A stretch of 64,000 nt of DNA from Actinomadura mexicana. GTDB lineage: Bacteria > Actinomycetota > Actinomycetes > Streptosporangiales > Streptosporangiaceae. Within the stretch, counting starts at the first letter, position 1; each line of letters begins with the position of its first letter. The notes under the pieces are model-generated. The model made no database searches. It was not told where the DNA came from and was given only the letters and a program-made list of their open reading frames with translations. Positions 24,211-32,844 of the stretch are shown here, in pieces. The stretch is taken from assembly GCF_900188105.1 (NCBI RefSeq), contig NZ_FZNP01000001.1:620001-684000 (forward strand). The letters run 5' to 3'. The position numbers and the translations under genes are program-made.

Positions 24211-25610
24211 GGCGCCCCGGAACCCACCGGTTCCAGGGCCTTGTCGTCCCCGGCCTGGTCGATCGGCACCCCGGCCGTCTCCGGGATCCTGATGATCGGC
24301 AGCAGCGCGACCAGCGCGACGATCATCAGGTAGTAGGCCGGGACGGAGTCGGAGCCGGTGGCGTCGATCAGCGAGCCCACGAGCACGGCCGCCGTCCCGC
24401 CGAACAGCGACGTCGAGATGTTGTAGCCGATCGCGAAGGCCCCGTACCGCACCTTGGTCGGGAACATCGCCGGGAACGTCGCGCCGATCACCGCCAGCAT
24501 CAGCACCAGCAGCCCGCCGATGATCGCGTAGCCGACCACGACCCCGAGCGCGTCGTGCGTCTGCATGAGCGCGAACGCCGGCCAGGACAGCGCGAGGAAG
24601 CCGATCGCGGCGGCGATCAGCAGCGGCTTGCGGCCGACCCGGTCCGACAGCGCGCCGAGCGGCAGGATCACCACCATCATCGCCGCCTCCACGCCGATCG
24701 TGGTGAGCTGTGACGTGGTGTCGTTCATGCCCAGGTAGTCGACGAGGTAGGACGGCATGAACGTCAGCAGCGTGTAGACGGCGACGTTCAGCAGGACCAC
24801 GATCCCGATGAGCCTCAGGATGGCGCGCCAGTGGTGCTCCACGGTCTCCCTGAGCGGCGACCGGGCCTTCCTGCCCTCCGCCTCCATGTGCTGGAAGGTC
24901 GGGGTGTCCTCGATGCGCGTCCGGACGTAGAGCCCGACGGCGCCGAGCGGCAGCGCGATCAGGAACGGGATGCGCCAGCCCCAGCCCTGCATCGCGCTCT
25001 CGCTGAGCGAGAGGTCGATCAGCAGCACGAGCCCGGCGCCCAGGATGTAGCCGCCGAGGGTGCCGAACTCCAGGAACGCGCCGTAGAACCCGCGCCGGTT
25101 CGTGGGCGCGTACTCGGCGATCATCGTGGCGGCGCCGCCGTACTCACCGCCCGTCGAGAAGCCCTGGACGAGCCGGACGCCGAGCAGCAGCAGCGGCGCG
25201 GCGATCCCGATCGTGGCGTAGCCGGGCAGGACGCCGATCACGAACGTCGAACCCGACATCAGGATGATGGTGGCGGCCAGCACGCGCTTGCGGCCGAGCC
25301 TGTCCCCCATCGGACCGAAGAACACGCCGCCGAACGGGCGGGCGAGGAAAGCCGCCGCGACCAGCGCGAACGAGCGCAGCGTGGCACTGCCACTCGCGTC
25401 CTCGGGGAAGAACACCGTGCCGATGATCGAGGTCATCACCCCGGCGCTGAACACGCCGAAGTCGAACCACTCGATGCAGTTGCCCATCGCCGAGGCGATC
25501 ACCGCCTTGCGGACGGCGCCCTCGCCGGGCTCCGCGCCCTTCGGCGGGCCGGCGCCCTCGCCTCCGCGTCCCGGATCCGCTCCCCGCCGCGCGTTCGTCG
25601 AGTCGTTCAC
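24201..25610 (-). CDS. MFS transporter, metabolite:H+ symporter (MHS) family
   Basis: A 469-residue, twelve-helix permease. MHS hallmarks are visible: GNCIEWFDFGVFS in helix 1, the RPFGGVFFGPMGDRLGRKRVL loop between helices 2 and 3 (read as RPFGG and GDRLGRK), and the second GALSDRVGRKPLL loop. The family imports organic acids, proline/betaine or related metabolites with protons. The GTG at 25610 (VNDSTNARRG) is preferred; the frame extends further upstream but that part resembles non-coding sequence. A cytoplasmic N-terminus rich in Gly/Ala/Pro precedes helix 1. Substrate unknown. Confidence 0.9.
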   Translation of the reverse strand: MNDSTNARRGADPGRGGEGAGPPKGAEPGEGAVRKAVIASAMGNCIEWFDFGVFSAGVMTSIIGTVFFPEDASGSATLRSFALVAAAFLARPFGGVFFGPMGDRLGRKRVLAATIILMSGSTFVIGVLPGYATIGIAAPLLLLGVRLVQGFSTGGEYGGAATMIAEYAPTNRRGFYGAFLEFGTLGGYILGAGLVLLIDLSLSESAMQGWGWRIPFLIALPLGAVGLYVRTRIEDTPTFQHMEAEGRKARSPLRETVEHHWRAILRLIGIVVLLNVAVYTLLTFMPSYLVDYLGMNDTTSQLTTIGVEAAMMVVILPLGALSDRVGRKPLLIAAAIGFLALSWPAFALMQTHDALGVVVGYAIIGGLLVLMLAVIGATFPAMFPTKVRYGAFAIGYNISTSLFGGTAAVLVGSLIDATGSDSVPAYYLMIVALVALLPIIRIPETAGVPIDQAGDDKALEPVGSGAPRS

Positions 25611-25686
25611 GGCTCGCCTCTGCCCGAAGATCGACAAAAGTAACGCCGGGTGGGGGCTCCGCCGACTCCGCGGCAGAAGGCCCTGG

Positions 25687-26355
25687 TCAGGCCTTGCGGG
25701 ACCGGCGCGGAGTCCGCGCGGTGTCCTCGTCCTCGCCGGAGTCCGCGCCCCCGAGGAGGTCGTCCGGAAGGGCGGGCAGGACGGTGGTGCGCTGCGGGTC
25801 GCCGTCCAGGGAAGCGGCGGTGCGGGACGGGGCCTTGTCCCGCCCGGGAAGCTCATCCGTGGCCTGGGGGTCGCCGGTGGTTTGAGGGTCGCCGGTGGTT
25901 TGAGGGTCGCCGGTGGTCCGCGGGGCGTCCGGCAGCTCGTTGGTGGTCTGCGGGTCGCCGTCCAGCAGCTCGTCGAGGGACGCGGTGGTCTGCGGGTCGT
26001 CCGGCACGCCCAGCAGGTCGTCCTCGGGGATGGCGACCAGCGCCTGCGTCTCCTGCGCCTCCCGCGTGATCACGCCGCTGGCGAGGACGGTGTTGCGGTG
26101 CCGCAGCGCGCCGTTCTCGCGGAGCAGGTTGTCGATGTCGGAGCGGGCGCGGGCGACGCGGCGGCTCATCCGGACGTGCACGAGAAGGCCACCGGCGGCG
26201 GCGCCGAGGACGAACCCGGCGACCGGGAGGCCGACGGCCGGCGGTGCGAGCGTGGCGACCAGCGCGACCACGACCAGCGCGACGACCACCGCGAGCGCGA
26301 GCAGGTGCTGTTCCACCCAGTCCAGGACGGTGTTGACGCGCTTGGGAATCCTCAC
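25687..26355 (-). CDS. Membrane-anchored LapA-like protein with DPQTT repeats
   Basis: A 222-residue protein. A basic N-terminus (IPKRVNTVLDWVEQH) leads into two close hydrophobic helices (about 14-60) and then a helical segment MSRRVARARSDIDNLLREN, an arrangement like LapA-domain proteins. The C-terminal half is acidic and repetitive, with DPQTT or close variants six to seven times. GTG 26355 has a perfect GGAGGAG site. The acidic tail may be a flexible cytoplasmic linker; function unknown. It lies 76 bases upstream of the MHS transporter gene on the same strand, so both could be co-transcribed. Confidence 0.7.
   Translation of the reverse strand: MRIPKRVNTVLDWVEQHLLALAVVVALVVVALVATLAPPAVGLPVAGFVLGAAAGGLLVHVRMSRRVARARSDIDNLLRENGALRHRNTVLASGVITREAQETQALVAIPEDDLLGVPDDPQTTASLDELLDGDPQTTNELPDAPRTTGDPQTTGDPQTTGDPQATDELPGRDKAPSRTAASLDGDPQRTTVLPALPDDLLGGADSGEDEDTARTPRRSRKA
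25866..25919. repeat. In-frame 18-bp tandem repeat inside the LapA-like gene
   Basis: Three nearly identical 18-base units (gagggtcgccggtggttt type) encode repeats of Thr-Thr-Gly-Asp-Pro-Gln. The unit is a multiple of three, so copy-number change would keep the frame. Confidence 0.85.
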
Positions 26356-26731
26356 TCGTCTTCTCCTCCACTCGCTCGGAACGGGGACAACGACCGGGCC
26401 GAGGCGCGGTGTTCCAGCGCCGTGGCACCGCCGTTCCAGGGGACGCCGCCGGGCTCCGCGGCCGGGACGGCACCGGGCTCGCGCCCTTGCGCGCCGCCCT
26501 GTCAGTCGACGGGCTCCCACGGATCGTGACCGGAGGGAGACCTTGCCGAAACCCTAACAGGATGTGACGGCCGCATCCGACCCGGCGCCCCGCGCGTCGC
26601 CCGCGGGCCGTCCCGCACGCGTCCCGCGCACCGCCCCGAACGGCCATTAACCCCGCGCCGTGCCTCGCGGTCGCTGCGCGTGCGCCCGCGAGGATGCGAG
26701 CACATGGTCGCGGCGAATATCGTTCTTTAAT
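26356..26731. other. Divergent regulatory region between LapA-like gene and lpdA
   Basis: About 376 bases. The lpdA side is unusually AT-rich for this genome (GAATATCGTTCTTTAAT just before the ATG). It holds the inverted repeat at 26663-26693. The left part is GC-rich without visible signals. Confidence 0.5.
26663..26693. promoter_or_regulatory. Inverted repeat upstream of lpdA
   Basis: CCTCGCGG (26663-26670) and CCGCGAGG (26686-26693) are perfect 8-base arms around 15 bases. They end about 20 bases before the probable -10 (GAATAT at 26715-26720), a position suited to an activator or repressor. Confidence 0.4.
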
Positions 26732-28135
26732 ATGAGCGAACACTTTGACGTCGTGGTCCTGGGCTCGGGCCCGGGTGGATATGTCGCCGCGATCCGGTCG
26801 GCGCAACTCGGGCTGAAGACGGCGATCATCGAGGAGAGGTACTGGGGCGGGGTGTGCCTCAACGTCGGTTGCATCCCCTCGAAGGCGCTGCTGCGCAACG
26901 CCGAGCTGGCGCACATCTTCACCCAGGAGCAGAAGACCTTCGGGATCAACGTCGAGGGCAGCGTGTCCTTCGACTACGGCGTCGCCTACGAGCGCAGCCG
27001 CCAGGTTTCGGACAAGCTCGTCAAGGGCGTCCAGTTCCTGATGAAGAAGAACAAGATCACGTCCTACGAGGGGCGCGGCACGTTCACCGACCCGAACACC
27101 CTCCAGGTGGCCGGGCAGGACGGGTCGAGCGAGACGGTCACGTTCGACAACTGCATCATCGCGGCCGGCGCGCACACCAAGCTGCTGCCGGGCACGTCGC
27201 TGTCGGAGCGCGTCGTCACCTACGAGGAGCAGATCCTCAGCTCCGAACTGCCGGGCAGCATCGTGATCGCGGGCGCCGGCGCGATCGGCGTCGAGTTCGC
27301 CTACGTGCTGCACAACTACGGGGTGAAGGTCACGATCGTCGAGTTCCTCGACCGGATGGTCCCGAACGAGGACGCCGACGTCTCCAAGGAGCTGGCGAAG
27401 CGGTACCGCAAGCTCGGCGTGGACGTCCTCACCTCGACCCGGGTGGACGCGATCGACGACTCGGGCGAGAAGGTCAAGGTCACCGTCACCGGCAAGGACG
27501 GCGCGCAGCGGGTGCTGGAGGCCGACAAGGTGCTCCAGGCGATCGGGTTCCAGCCGAACGTCGAGGGCTACGGGCTGGAGAAGACCGGCGTCGCGCTGAC
27601 CGAGCGCGGCGCGATCGACGTGGACGGCCGCTGCCGCACCTCCGTCCCGCACATCTACGCCATCGGCGACGTCACCGCGAAGCTGATGCTCGCGCACGCC
27701 GCCGAGGCCATGGGCATCGTCGCGGCCGAGACCATCGGCGACGCCGAGACGATGGAACTCGACTACGTGATGATCCCGCGCGCCACCTACTGCCAGCCCC
27801 AGGTCGCCTCGTTCGGCTGGACGGAGGCGCAGGCGAAGGAGCAGGGCTTCGAGGTCAAGACCGCCAAGTTCCCGTTCAGCGCCAACGGCAAGGCGCTCGG
27901 CCTCGGCGAGGGCGAGGGCTTCGTGAAGGTGATCAGCGACGCCAGGTACGGGGAGATCCTCGGCGCGCACATGATCGGCCCCGAGGTGACCGAGCTGCTG
28001 CCCGAGCTGACCCTGGCGCAGCAGTGGGACCTCACCGTCAACGAGGTCGCGCGCAACGTGCACGCCCACCCGTCCCTGGGCGAGGCCATGAAGGAGACCG
28101 TGCACGGCCTGGCCGGGCACATGATCAACCTCTGA
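26732..28135 (+). CDS. lpdA: Dihydrolipoyl dehydrogenase (E3)
   Basis: A 467-residue FAD/NAD disulfide oxidoreductase that reoxidises lipoamide in 2-oxoacid dehydrogenase or glycine cleavage complexes. Landmarks: FAD-binding [10 protein letters not shown], redox disulfide [16 protein letters not shown]-binding [10 protein letters not shown], second FAD motif AIGDV, and the catalytic [10 protein letters not shown] (His-Glu). No ribosome site precedes the ATG, and an AT-rich -10-like stretch sits directly before it, so the mRNA may be leaderless. It stands alone, apart from E1/E2 genes, as for the main E3 of many actinobacteria. Confidence 0.95.
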   Translation: MSEHFDVVVLGSGPGGYVAAIRSAQLGLKTAIIEERYWGGVCLNVGCIPSKALLRNAELAHIFTQEQKTFGINVEGSVSFDYGVAYERSRQVSDKLVKGVQFLMKKNKITSYEGRGTFTDPNTLQVAGQDGSSETVTFDNCIIAAGAHTKLLPGTSLSERVVTYEEQILSSELPGSIVIAGAGAIGVEFAYVLHNYGVKVTIVEFLDRMVPNEDADVSKELAKRYRKLGVDVLTSTRVDAIDDSGEKVKVTVTGKDGAQRVLEADKVLQAIGFQPNVEGYGLEKTGVALTERGAIDVDGRCRTSVPHIYAIGDVTAKLMLAHAAEAMGIVAAETIGDAETMELDYVMIPRATYCQPQVASFGWTEAQAKEQGFEVKTAKFPFSANGKALGLGEGEGFVKVISDARYGEILGAHMIGPEVTELLPELTLAQQWDLTVNEVARNVHAHPSLGEAMKETVHGLAGHMINL

Positions 28136-28150
28136 TCCGCGGAACGGCAC

Positions 28151-28187
28151 GAGGCCGCCGCCACGGTTCGCCCGTGGTGGCGGCCTC
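28151..28187. terminator. Bidirectional terminator between lpdA and the hemerythrin gene
   Basis: GAGGCCGCC-G-CCACGG, loop TTCGC, CCGTGG-T-GGCGGCCTC: a 16-bp stem with one G-U pair, lying between two convergent genes (stops at 28135 and 28204). Confidence 0.8.
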
Positions 28188-28203
28188 GCCGTTTCCGCGC
28201 CGG

Positions 28204-28812
28204 TCAGGACGCCGGCCAGCGCTCCAGAGCCTGGTAGGCGGGCTGCCACTGCGTCTCGAACGCGGTGCGGGCCGGCTCGGGCAGGACGGACAGCGTGGCC
28301 GCGGTCGTCGCGTCGTCCACTCCGTCGAGGAGCCAGGGCAGCACGCGCGGCGCGTGGGGGCCGACGTGGCGGCCGTGGGCCTGGCCGAAGCTCTGGAACT
28401 GCTCCGGCGTCAAGGTGGCGTCGATCAGCGGGAGCGCCTCCTTCTCCTCGTGCGCGAGGTGCGCGGTCAGGGCGGTGGCGAGGGCGTCGACGAGTTCGCC
28501 CACGGGTTCGGCTCCGGTGTCGATGGCCTCGACGAGGGGGTCGACGGCGGCGTGCTCGGCCTCCATCGCGTCCAGCAGGGCCAGGTCGTCGGCGCGGCCG
28601 TCGAGGGCCTCCCGGACGGCCGGCCAGAGGGCCTCGTCCTCGGCGGTGTGGTGGGCGTGCAGGGACAGTTTGAACAACTCCCAGCCCGCCGCCGCGGCGA
28701 GAAGGCGGCGGGGGTCGTCGTCCTCGCGCGCGGTCACCTTGGCGAGATGCTCCAGCTCCCTCCTCAGCGCGTCGTGCATGACGTACATCAGGGTCCAGTC
28801 GTATTCGCTCAT
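28204..28812 (-). CDS. Hemerythrin HHE domain protein
   Basis: A 202-residue four-helix protein. Metal-ligand candidates follow the HHE pattern: MHDALRRELEHL, LHAHHTAEDEALWP, MEAEHAAVDPL and TAHLAHEEKEALP, giving the His and Glu residues for a di-iron centre. A late AHGRH adds further His. GGAGGAG supports the start at 28812. HHE proteins bind oxygen or nitric oxide or sense iron/redox state. It is co-oriented with the DUF2637 gene 53 bases upstream. Confidence 0.88.
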   Translation of the reverse strand: MSEYDWTLMYVMHDALRRELEHLAKVTAREDDDPRRLLAAAAGWELFKLSLHAHHTAEDEALWPAVREALDGRADDLALLDAMEAEHAAVDPLVEAIDTGAEPVGELVDALATALTAHLAHEEKEALPLIDATLTPEQFQSFGQAHGRHVGPHAPRVLPWLLDGVDDATTAATLSVLPEPARTAFETQWQPAYQALERWPAS

Positions 28813-28864
28813 CGCTCCTCCTTCTTCACCGCAATGACGGGGCGAACGGAGGAAAGGTGACGGC

Positions 28865-29437
28865 TCAGGACGTATGCGTTGGCGCGGGCCGGTTGAGACG
28901 GCTGAGGAGGCGCTGGCCCTGGCGGGAGCTGATGTCCAGGCGGCGGGCCAGCTCGGCGCCGGTGATGCCGGGCTCGGCGTCGAGGATGGCGAGGGCGCGG
29001 GCCTCGTTGTCGGCGGCGACACCGCGCGGGGCCTTCTCGGACAGGGCCTTCCCGGACGGGACTTTCTGGGACGGAGCCTTCGCGGCCGTTCTCCTCGGGG
29101 CGGGCTTCTCCGCGGGCGGAGTCTCGTCCACGGGTTGCGGCGCCGGCGCCGTCAGCTCGGTGGTGAACGCGAACGCCATCCAGCGCAGCGCGGGCATCGG
29201 CATGGCCAGCCACTCCAGCAGGAGCGCGACCGACACCAGCGCGAGGATGCCGAGGTCGACGCCCGCCGGGACGATCCACGCCTGGCCGCCGAACCAGGGT
29301 TCGGCCACGTCCCGGACGGAGGCGAACGACCCGTAGCCGCCGAGCCCGGCGAGGCCGGCGAAGAACAGCCCGCCGATCCCGGCCAGGACCCGCTGGGCCC
29401 GGGTCAGCGGCACGACGGCCGCGCGCTGCTCGTCCAT
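28865..29437 (-). CDS. DUF2637-like membrane protein with C-terminal winged-helix segment
   Basis: A 190-residue protein. The N-terminal half has about two to three hydrophobic helices (VLAGIGGLFFAGLAGLGGYGS; VPAGVDLGILALVSVALLLEWL), with the AGVDLGI signature of DUF2637 (Spd-like) proteins found on actinobacterial chromosomes and plasmids. A Lys/Pro-rich linker (about 105-145) leads to an HTH-like end: NEARALAILDAEPGITGAELARRLDISSRQGQRLLSRL (read in parts). DUF2637 here is shorter than usual. It may couple a membrane signal to DNA or to a plasmid-type transfer function; this is not proven. Confidence 0.7.
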   Translation of the reverse strand: MDEQRAAVVPLTRAQRVLAGIGGLFFAGLAGLGGYGSFASVRDVAEPWFGGQAWIVPAGVDLGILALVSVALLLEWLAMPMPALRWMAFAFTTELTAPAPQPVDETPPAEKPAPRRTAAKAPSQKVPSGKALSEKAPRGVAADNEARALAILDAEPGITGAELARRLDISSRQGQRLLSRLNRPAPTHTS

Positions 29438-29538
29438 CGGCGTTCCTCCGTCACGGGGTCCGGATCACCCCGAGACGGTAGCGCGCCGGCACCGCCTGTC
29501 CGGACGAAAGCGCCATAACCCCCCAAAGCCGCAGGTCG

Positions 29539-30777
29539 TCAGCGGAGCGGGTCGAACGGGTCCAGCTCGCCGGGACGGCGCCCGGTGGCGATCATCTCCG
29601 CGAGGAGGCTCCCGGTGGCCGGGCCGAGCGTGATGCCCCACATGCCGTGGCCGCCCGCGGCGAAGACCCGCGGCGACCGGGTGGCGCCGATCAGCGGGAG
29701 GCCGTCGCGGGTGCAGGGGCGCGACCCGACCCACTCGTCCTGCCGGGCGCCGAGGTCGGCGCCGCGCAGCAGGGGACGGGCGGCCTCGACGATCGCCCGG
29801 ATCCGGCGCGGGTCGAGCGGCGCCTCGGGACGGCGGAACTCCATCATCCCGGCGACGCGGAGCCGGTCTCCGAGCGGCGTGCAGGCGACCCGCTGCGCGG
29901 GGAAGTACACCGGCCCGGCGGGGACGCGCTCCATCGGCACGCTGAAGCTGTACCCGCGGCCCGCCTGGACGAGCGCGCCGACGCCGAACCGCCGGGCGAG
30001 GCCGCCGAGCCACACTCCGCTCGCGAGGACCACCGCGTCGAACGTCTCGAAGTCGCTGCCGCCCGTGCGGACGGCCACACCGCCCGGCTCGTCCCGGACG
30101 TCCGTCACGTCCGCACCCGCGCGGATCTTGCCGCCGCGGTCGCGGACGGAGTCGGCGAGGGCGTGCACGAACACCCCGGGGTCGATGAAGCGCTGGCCGC
30201 GCAGCAGGATCGCCGCGCCGATCTCCTCGGACAGGGCGGGCTCCACCCGGCGCGCCTCGTCGCCGGTCAGGACCTCGTACTCCAGTTCCTGGCCGGCCGC
30301 GCGGATGTGCTCGATCTCCTCCAGCAGGACGCGCCGCTCCTCCTCCGTCCGGTACGCGGCGAGGAAGGACCCGGCCTCGTTCGTCTCCGCGCGGACACCG
30401 CCCTCCAGCAGCGCGTCGAAGCTCGGCAGCGCCCGGCCGTTGATCGGCACCAGCGCCTCCATCGAGCGCCGCCACCTGGCCGCCGTGCTGTTGCGGGCGA
30501 ACCCCGCGAGGAACCGCAGCAGGCGCGGGCTCGCGCTCGGCGGGACGTAGACCGGCGACGACGGGCTGAGCACCGCGCGCACGCCGTAGGAGAGGACGGC
30601 CGGTTCGGGCAGCGGGGTCGCCAGGCCGGGGGTCAGCCACCCGGCGTTGCCCCAGGACGCCCCGGCCGCGACGTCCCGCCGGTCGAACACGGTGACGTCG
30701 TCGCCGTGCTCCTGCAGGAACCATGCGGTGGACAGGCCGACCATCCCGGCCCCCACGACGGCGACTCTGCGCGGCAT
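29539..30777 (-). CDS. FAD-dependent D-amino-acid dehydrogenase/glycine oxidase-like enzyme (DadA family)
   Basis: A 412-residue DAO-family flavoprotein. The N-terminal dinucleotide motif is VAVVGAGMVGLSTAW, followed by ASWGNAGWLTPG, the typical second segment of DadA. The C-terminal GLPLIGATRSPRVFAAGGHGMWGITLGPATG closes the FAD domain (in parts). It oxidises an amino acid to its imine with electrons passed to FAD. GAGGAGAGG supports the ATG at 30777. It is divergent from a PucR regulator, which probably controls it in response to an amino acid or related nitrogen compound. Confidence 0.9.
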   Translation of the reverse strand: MPRRVAVVGAGMVGLSTAWFLQEHGDDVTVFDRRDVAAGASWGNAGWLTPGLATPLPEPAVLSYGVRAVLSPSSPVYVPPSASPRLLRFLAGFARNSTAARWRRSMEALVPINGRALPSFDALLEGGVRAETNEAGSFLAAYRTEEERRVLLEEIEHIRAAGQELEYEVLTGDEARRVEPALSEEIGAAILLRGQRFIDPGVFVHALADSVRDRGGKIRAGADVTDVRDEPGGVAVRTGGSDFETFDAVVLASGVWLGGLARRFGVGALVQAGRGYSFSVPMERVPAGPVYFPAQRVACTPLGDRLRVAGMMEFRRPEAPLDPRRIRAIVEAARPLLRGADLGARQDEWVGSRPCTRDGLPLIGATRSPRVFAAGGHGMWGITLGPATGSLLAEMIATGRRPGELDPFDPLR

Positions 30778-30791
30778 GTCCTCTCCTCTTC

Positions 30792-30805
30792 TCGTGAAAT
30801 GTGTC
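30792..30805. promoter_or_regulatory. Possible operator between dadA-like gene and pucR-like gene
   Basis: GTGAaatgtgTCAC is an inverted repeat (4-base arms, 6-base centre) inside the AT-richer 130-base divergent region. It is a weak candidate PucR site. Confidence 0.3.
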
Positions 30806-30910
30806 ACTTCAATGGTGATACGTCCGCGAGCGGTCACCCCTGTCGTGTTCGGCCAATACGGGCGGCCGCCATGATGCGAAGCGCACAATGATGGAGGGAG
30901 AGGAGAGCCG

Positions 30911-32437
30911 ATGATCAGCGTGACCGGCCTGGTCGACGCGCTGGGCCCGGGGCTGCTGCGGCTGGTCGCGCCCGGCCGGGACGCGCAGGTGCACGACGTC
31001 GTCCTGGCCGAACCCGGAGAGGCGGCCGGGCAGCCGGGAGAGATCGTCCTCGGCGCCGGCGTGACGGACCCGGCGGACGCCGTCGCGCTCCTGGAACGCG
31101 CCGACGCCGCGGGGGCGAGCGGCGTGGTGTTCAAGTCGCCCCTCGCCGGGGCCCCCGAGGTGACCGCCGCCGCCCGCCGCCTGGGGCCCGCACTCGTCGA
31201 ACTCCAGCGGGACGCGTCCTGGACGCACGTCATCTGGCTGGTGCGCGGCGCCGTCGACCGCGCCCACGCACCGCTGCCCGGACCGTCCGGCCCGCAGGAC
31301 GACCTGTTCGCCCTGGCCGACACGGCGGCGGAGATCGCCGACGCCCCGGTGACGCTGGAGGACGCGCGCTCCCGCGTCATCGCCTACTCGGGCCGCCAGG
31401 ACAGCACCGACCCGGCCCGCGTCTCCACGATCGTCGGCCGCCGCGTCCCGCCGCAGGTCATCGCCCATCTGCGAGCCTCCGGGGTGTTCCGCAAGCTGGC
31501 CCGGTCGAGCGACCCGGTCCTCGTCCCGGCGGGCCCGGACGGCATGCTGCCCCGCCTCGTCATCCCCGTCCGCGCCGGCGGCGAGTGGCTCGGCTCGATC
31601 TGGGTCGTGGCACGCACGGCGATCTCCCCCGACCGCGTCCGGCGCCTGGCCGACCTGGCGTCCGTCCTGGCCCTGCACCTGCTCCGCCTCCGGGCCGAGG
31701 CCGGCGTCGCACGCCGCGTCACGGCGAACCAGGTGCGCGCCGCACTCCAGGACGGCTCGCAGCCCGTCCCGGCACCACCGCCCTGGCGCGTGGTCGCGCT
31801 CGGAAACCAGGCCGAGACCGAGGACATCCGCCAGCGCCTCGACCTCTGGGACGCGATCACCCGCCGCTACGGCTGGCACCGCCCGCTCCTCACCGACCTC
31901 GCCGGCACGGTCTTCGCGGTCCTGGCCGAGCCGGAACGCGACACCGCCGAGTCCGGAACGATGCCCTGGCTGCGCCACGTCCTCACCCGCGCCCGCGCCC
32001 ACGACCGCACCCTGTACGCGGCGGCGGGCGGCCCCGCCCTCTCCCCCGCCGGCCTGCCCCGCTCCCGCGCCGAAGCCTCCGAGATCGAAGCCCTCGTCGG
32101 GTCCGGCCGCCTCGCCCCCGGAACCGTCCTCCTGGAGGACGTCTGGGACGCCGTGGTCGTCGAGCGCTCCCGCAAGGCAGTCGGCACCGACCTCCTTGGC
32201 GGCCCCCTCCCGACCCTCCGCGCCCACGACGAGAAGCACGGAACGTCCTACCTCCCGACCCTCGCCGCCTGGCTGGACCACTACGGCGACCCCAAGGGGA
32301 CGGCCCAGGCCCTGGCCGTCCACCCCAACACCCTCCGCCACCGCCTGCGCCGCATGACCGAGGTCACCCCGGTAGACCTCTCAACCCCCCGGCAGCGCCT
32401 GGCGCTCCGCCTCCAACTGGCCGCCATCTTGAGGTAG
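30911..32437 (+). CDS. PucR-family transcriptional regulator
   Basis: A 508-residue regulator. It has an N-terminal PucR sensory domain (about 1-130), a middle GGDEF-like/CdaR region, and the C-terminal HTH_30 (LAAWLDHYGDPKGTAQALAVHPNTLRHRLRRM, read in parts) that ends the protein. GGAGAG precedes the ATG. Members activate or repress purine, amino-acid or sugar-acid catabolism in response to small ligands. The divergent amino-acid oxidase gene is the probable target. Confidence 0.9.
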   Translation: MISVTGLVDALGPGLLRLVAPGRDAQVHDVVLAEPGEAAGQPGEIVLGAGVTDPADAVALLERADAAGASGVVFKSPLAGAPEVTAAARRLGPALVELQRDASWTHVIWLVRGAVDRAHAPLPGPSGPQDDLFALADTAAEIADAPVTLEDARSRVIAYSGRQDSTDPARVSTIVGRRVPPQVIAHLRASGVFRKLARSSDPVLVPAGPDGMLPRLVIPVRAGGEWLGSIWVVARTAISPDRVRRLADLASVLALHLLRLRAEAGVARRVTANQVRAALQDGSQPVPAPPPWRVVALGNQAETEDIRQRLDLWDAITRRYGWHRPLLTDLAGTVFAVLAEPERDTAESGTMPWLRHVLTRARAHDRTLYAAAGGPALSPAGLPRSRAEASEIEALVGSGRLAPGTVLLEDVWDAVVVERSRKAVGTDLLGGPLPTLRAHDEKHGTSYLPTLAAWLDHYGDPKGTAQALAVHPNTLRHRLRRMTEVTPVDLSTPRQRLALRLQLAAILR

Positions 32438-32564
32438 AGCCAAGTGACCCCGCCGCCCGGCCCTAGCCCGCACGTCAGCACCGTGTCCCCCTTGCCCCCT
32501 GGCCGACATGTAGTCGCGAAGATTCAATGAGTGATGACGAACGGAACGGCACCAAGGAGGCCCA

Positions 32565-32840
32565 GTGAGCGACAACGCTCGTCCTGCGCGACAGCACCCA
32601 TGGGGATGGACACGCATCACCGCTCGGCTCCCCGAAGCTCTCCCTTTCCCTGGCTCTGTGACGTTGGACGCGGCTACACAGACCGGCCGCTACCTGGATC
32701 AGCGGGGTGAGGTCATCGAGATGGGCAAGCACGGCACCAACCGTCAGACGAGTACGGCCACCAGGTCCGGCGGCGGGGACGGGAACACGCCGCAGGTCCA
32801 GACCGTCGACGACTCCACCACCGACTACGAGTCGGACTGA
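32565..32840 (+). CDS. RiPP precursor peptide (imiditide-like; relative of ATP-grasp-modified RiPP precursors)
   Basis: A 91-residue peptide from a GTG with an ideal AAGGAGG site. Layout: a leader with PWGWTRITARLP (residues 12-23), a middle LDAATQTGRYLDQRGEVIEMGKHGT (34-58, in parts) which is the recurring core of precursors annotated as ATP-grasp-modified RiPPs, then a Ser/Thr/Gly/Asp-rich tail with RSGGGDGNTPQ and the acidic end DDSTTDYESD. The Asp72-Gly73 pair is the most easily aspartimide-forming dipeptide. Four bases separate it from a PIMT homologue. No ATP-grasp gene is nearby, which points to the imiditide class, in which a PIMT alone installs an aspartimide. The class call is an inference from synteny and sequence pattern. 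Confidence 0.75.
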   Translation: MSDNARPARQHPWGWTRITARLPEALPFPGSVTLDAATQTGRYLDQRGEVIEMGKHGTNRQTSTATRSGGGDGNTPQVQTVDDSTTDYESD

Positions 32841-32844
32841 CGGC

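Noticed and set aside
29539..31380. Long N-terminal extension of the amino-acid oxidase
   Set aside because: It would cross the divergent promoter and the start of the PucR gene; MPRRVAVVGAG with its strong ribosome site is the normal N-terminus.
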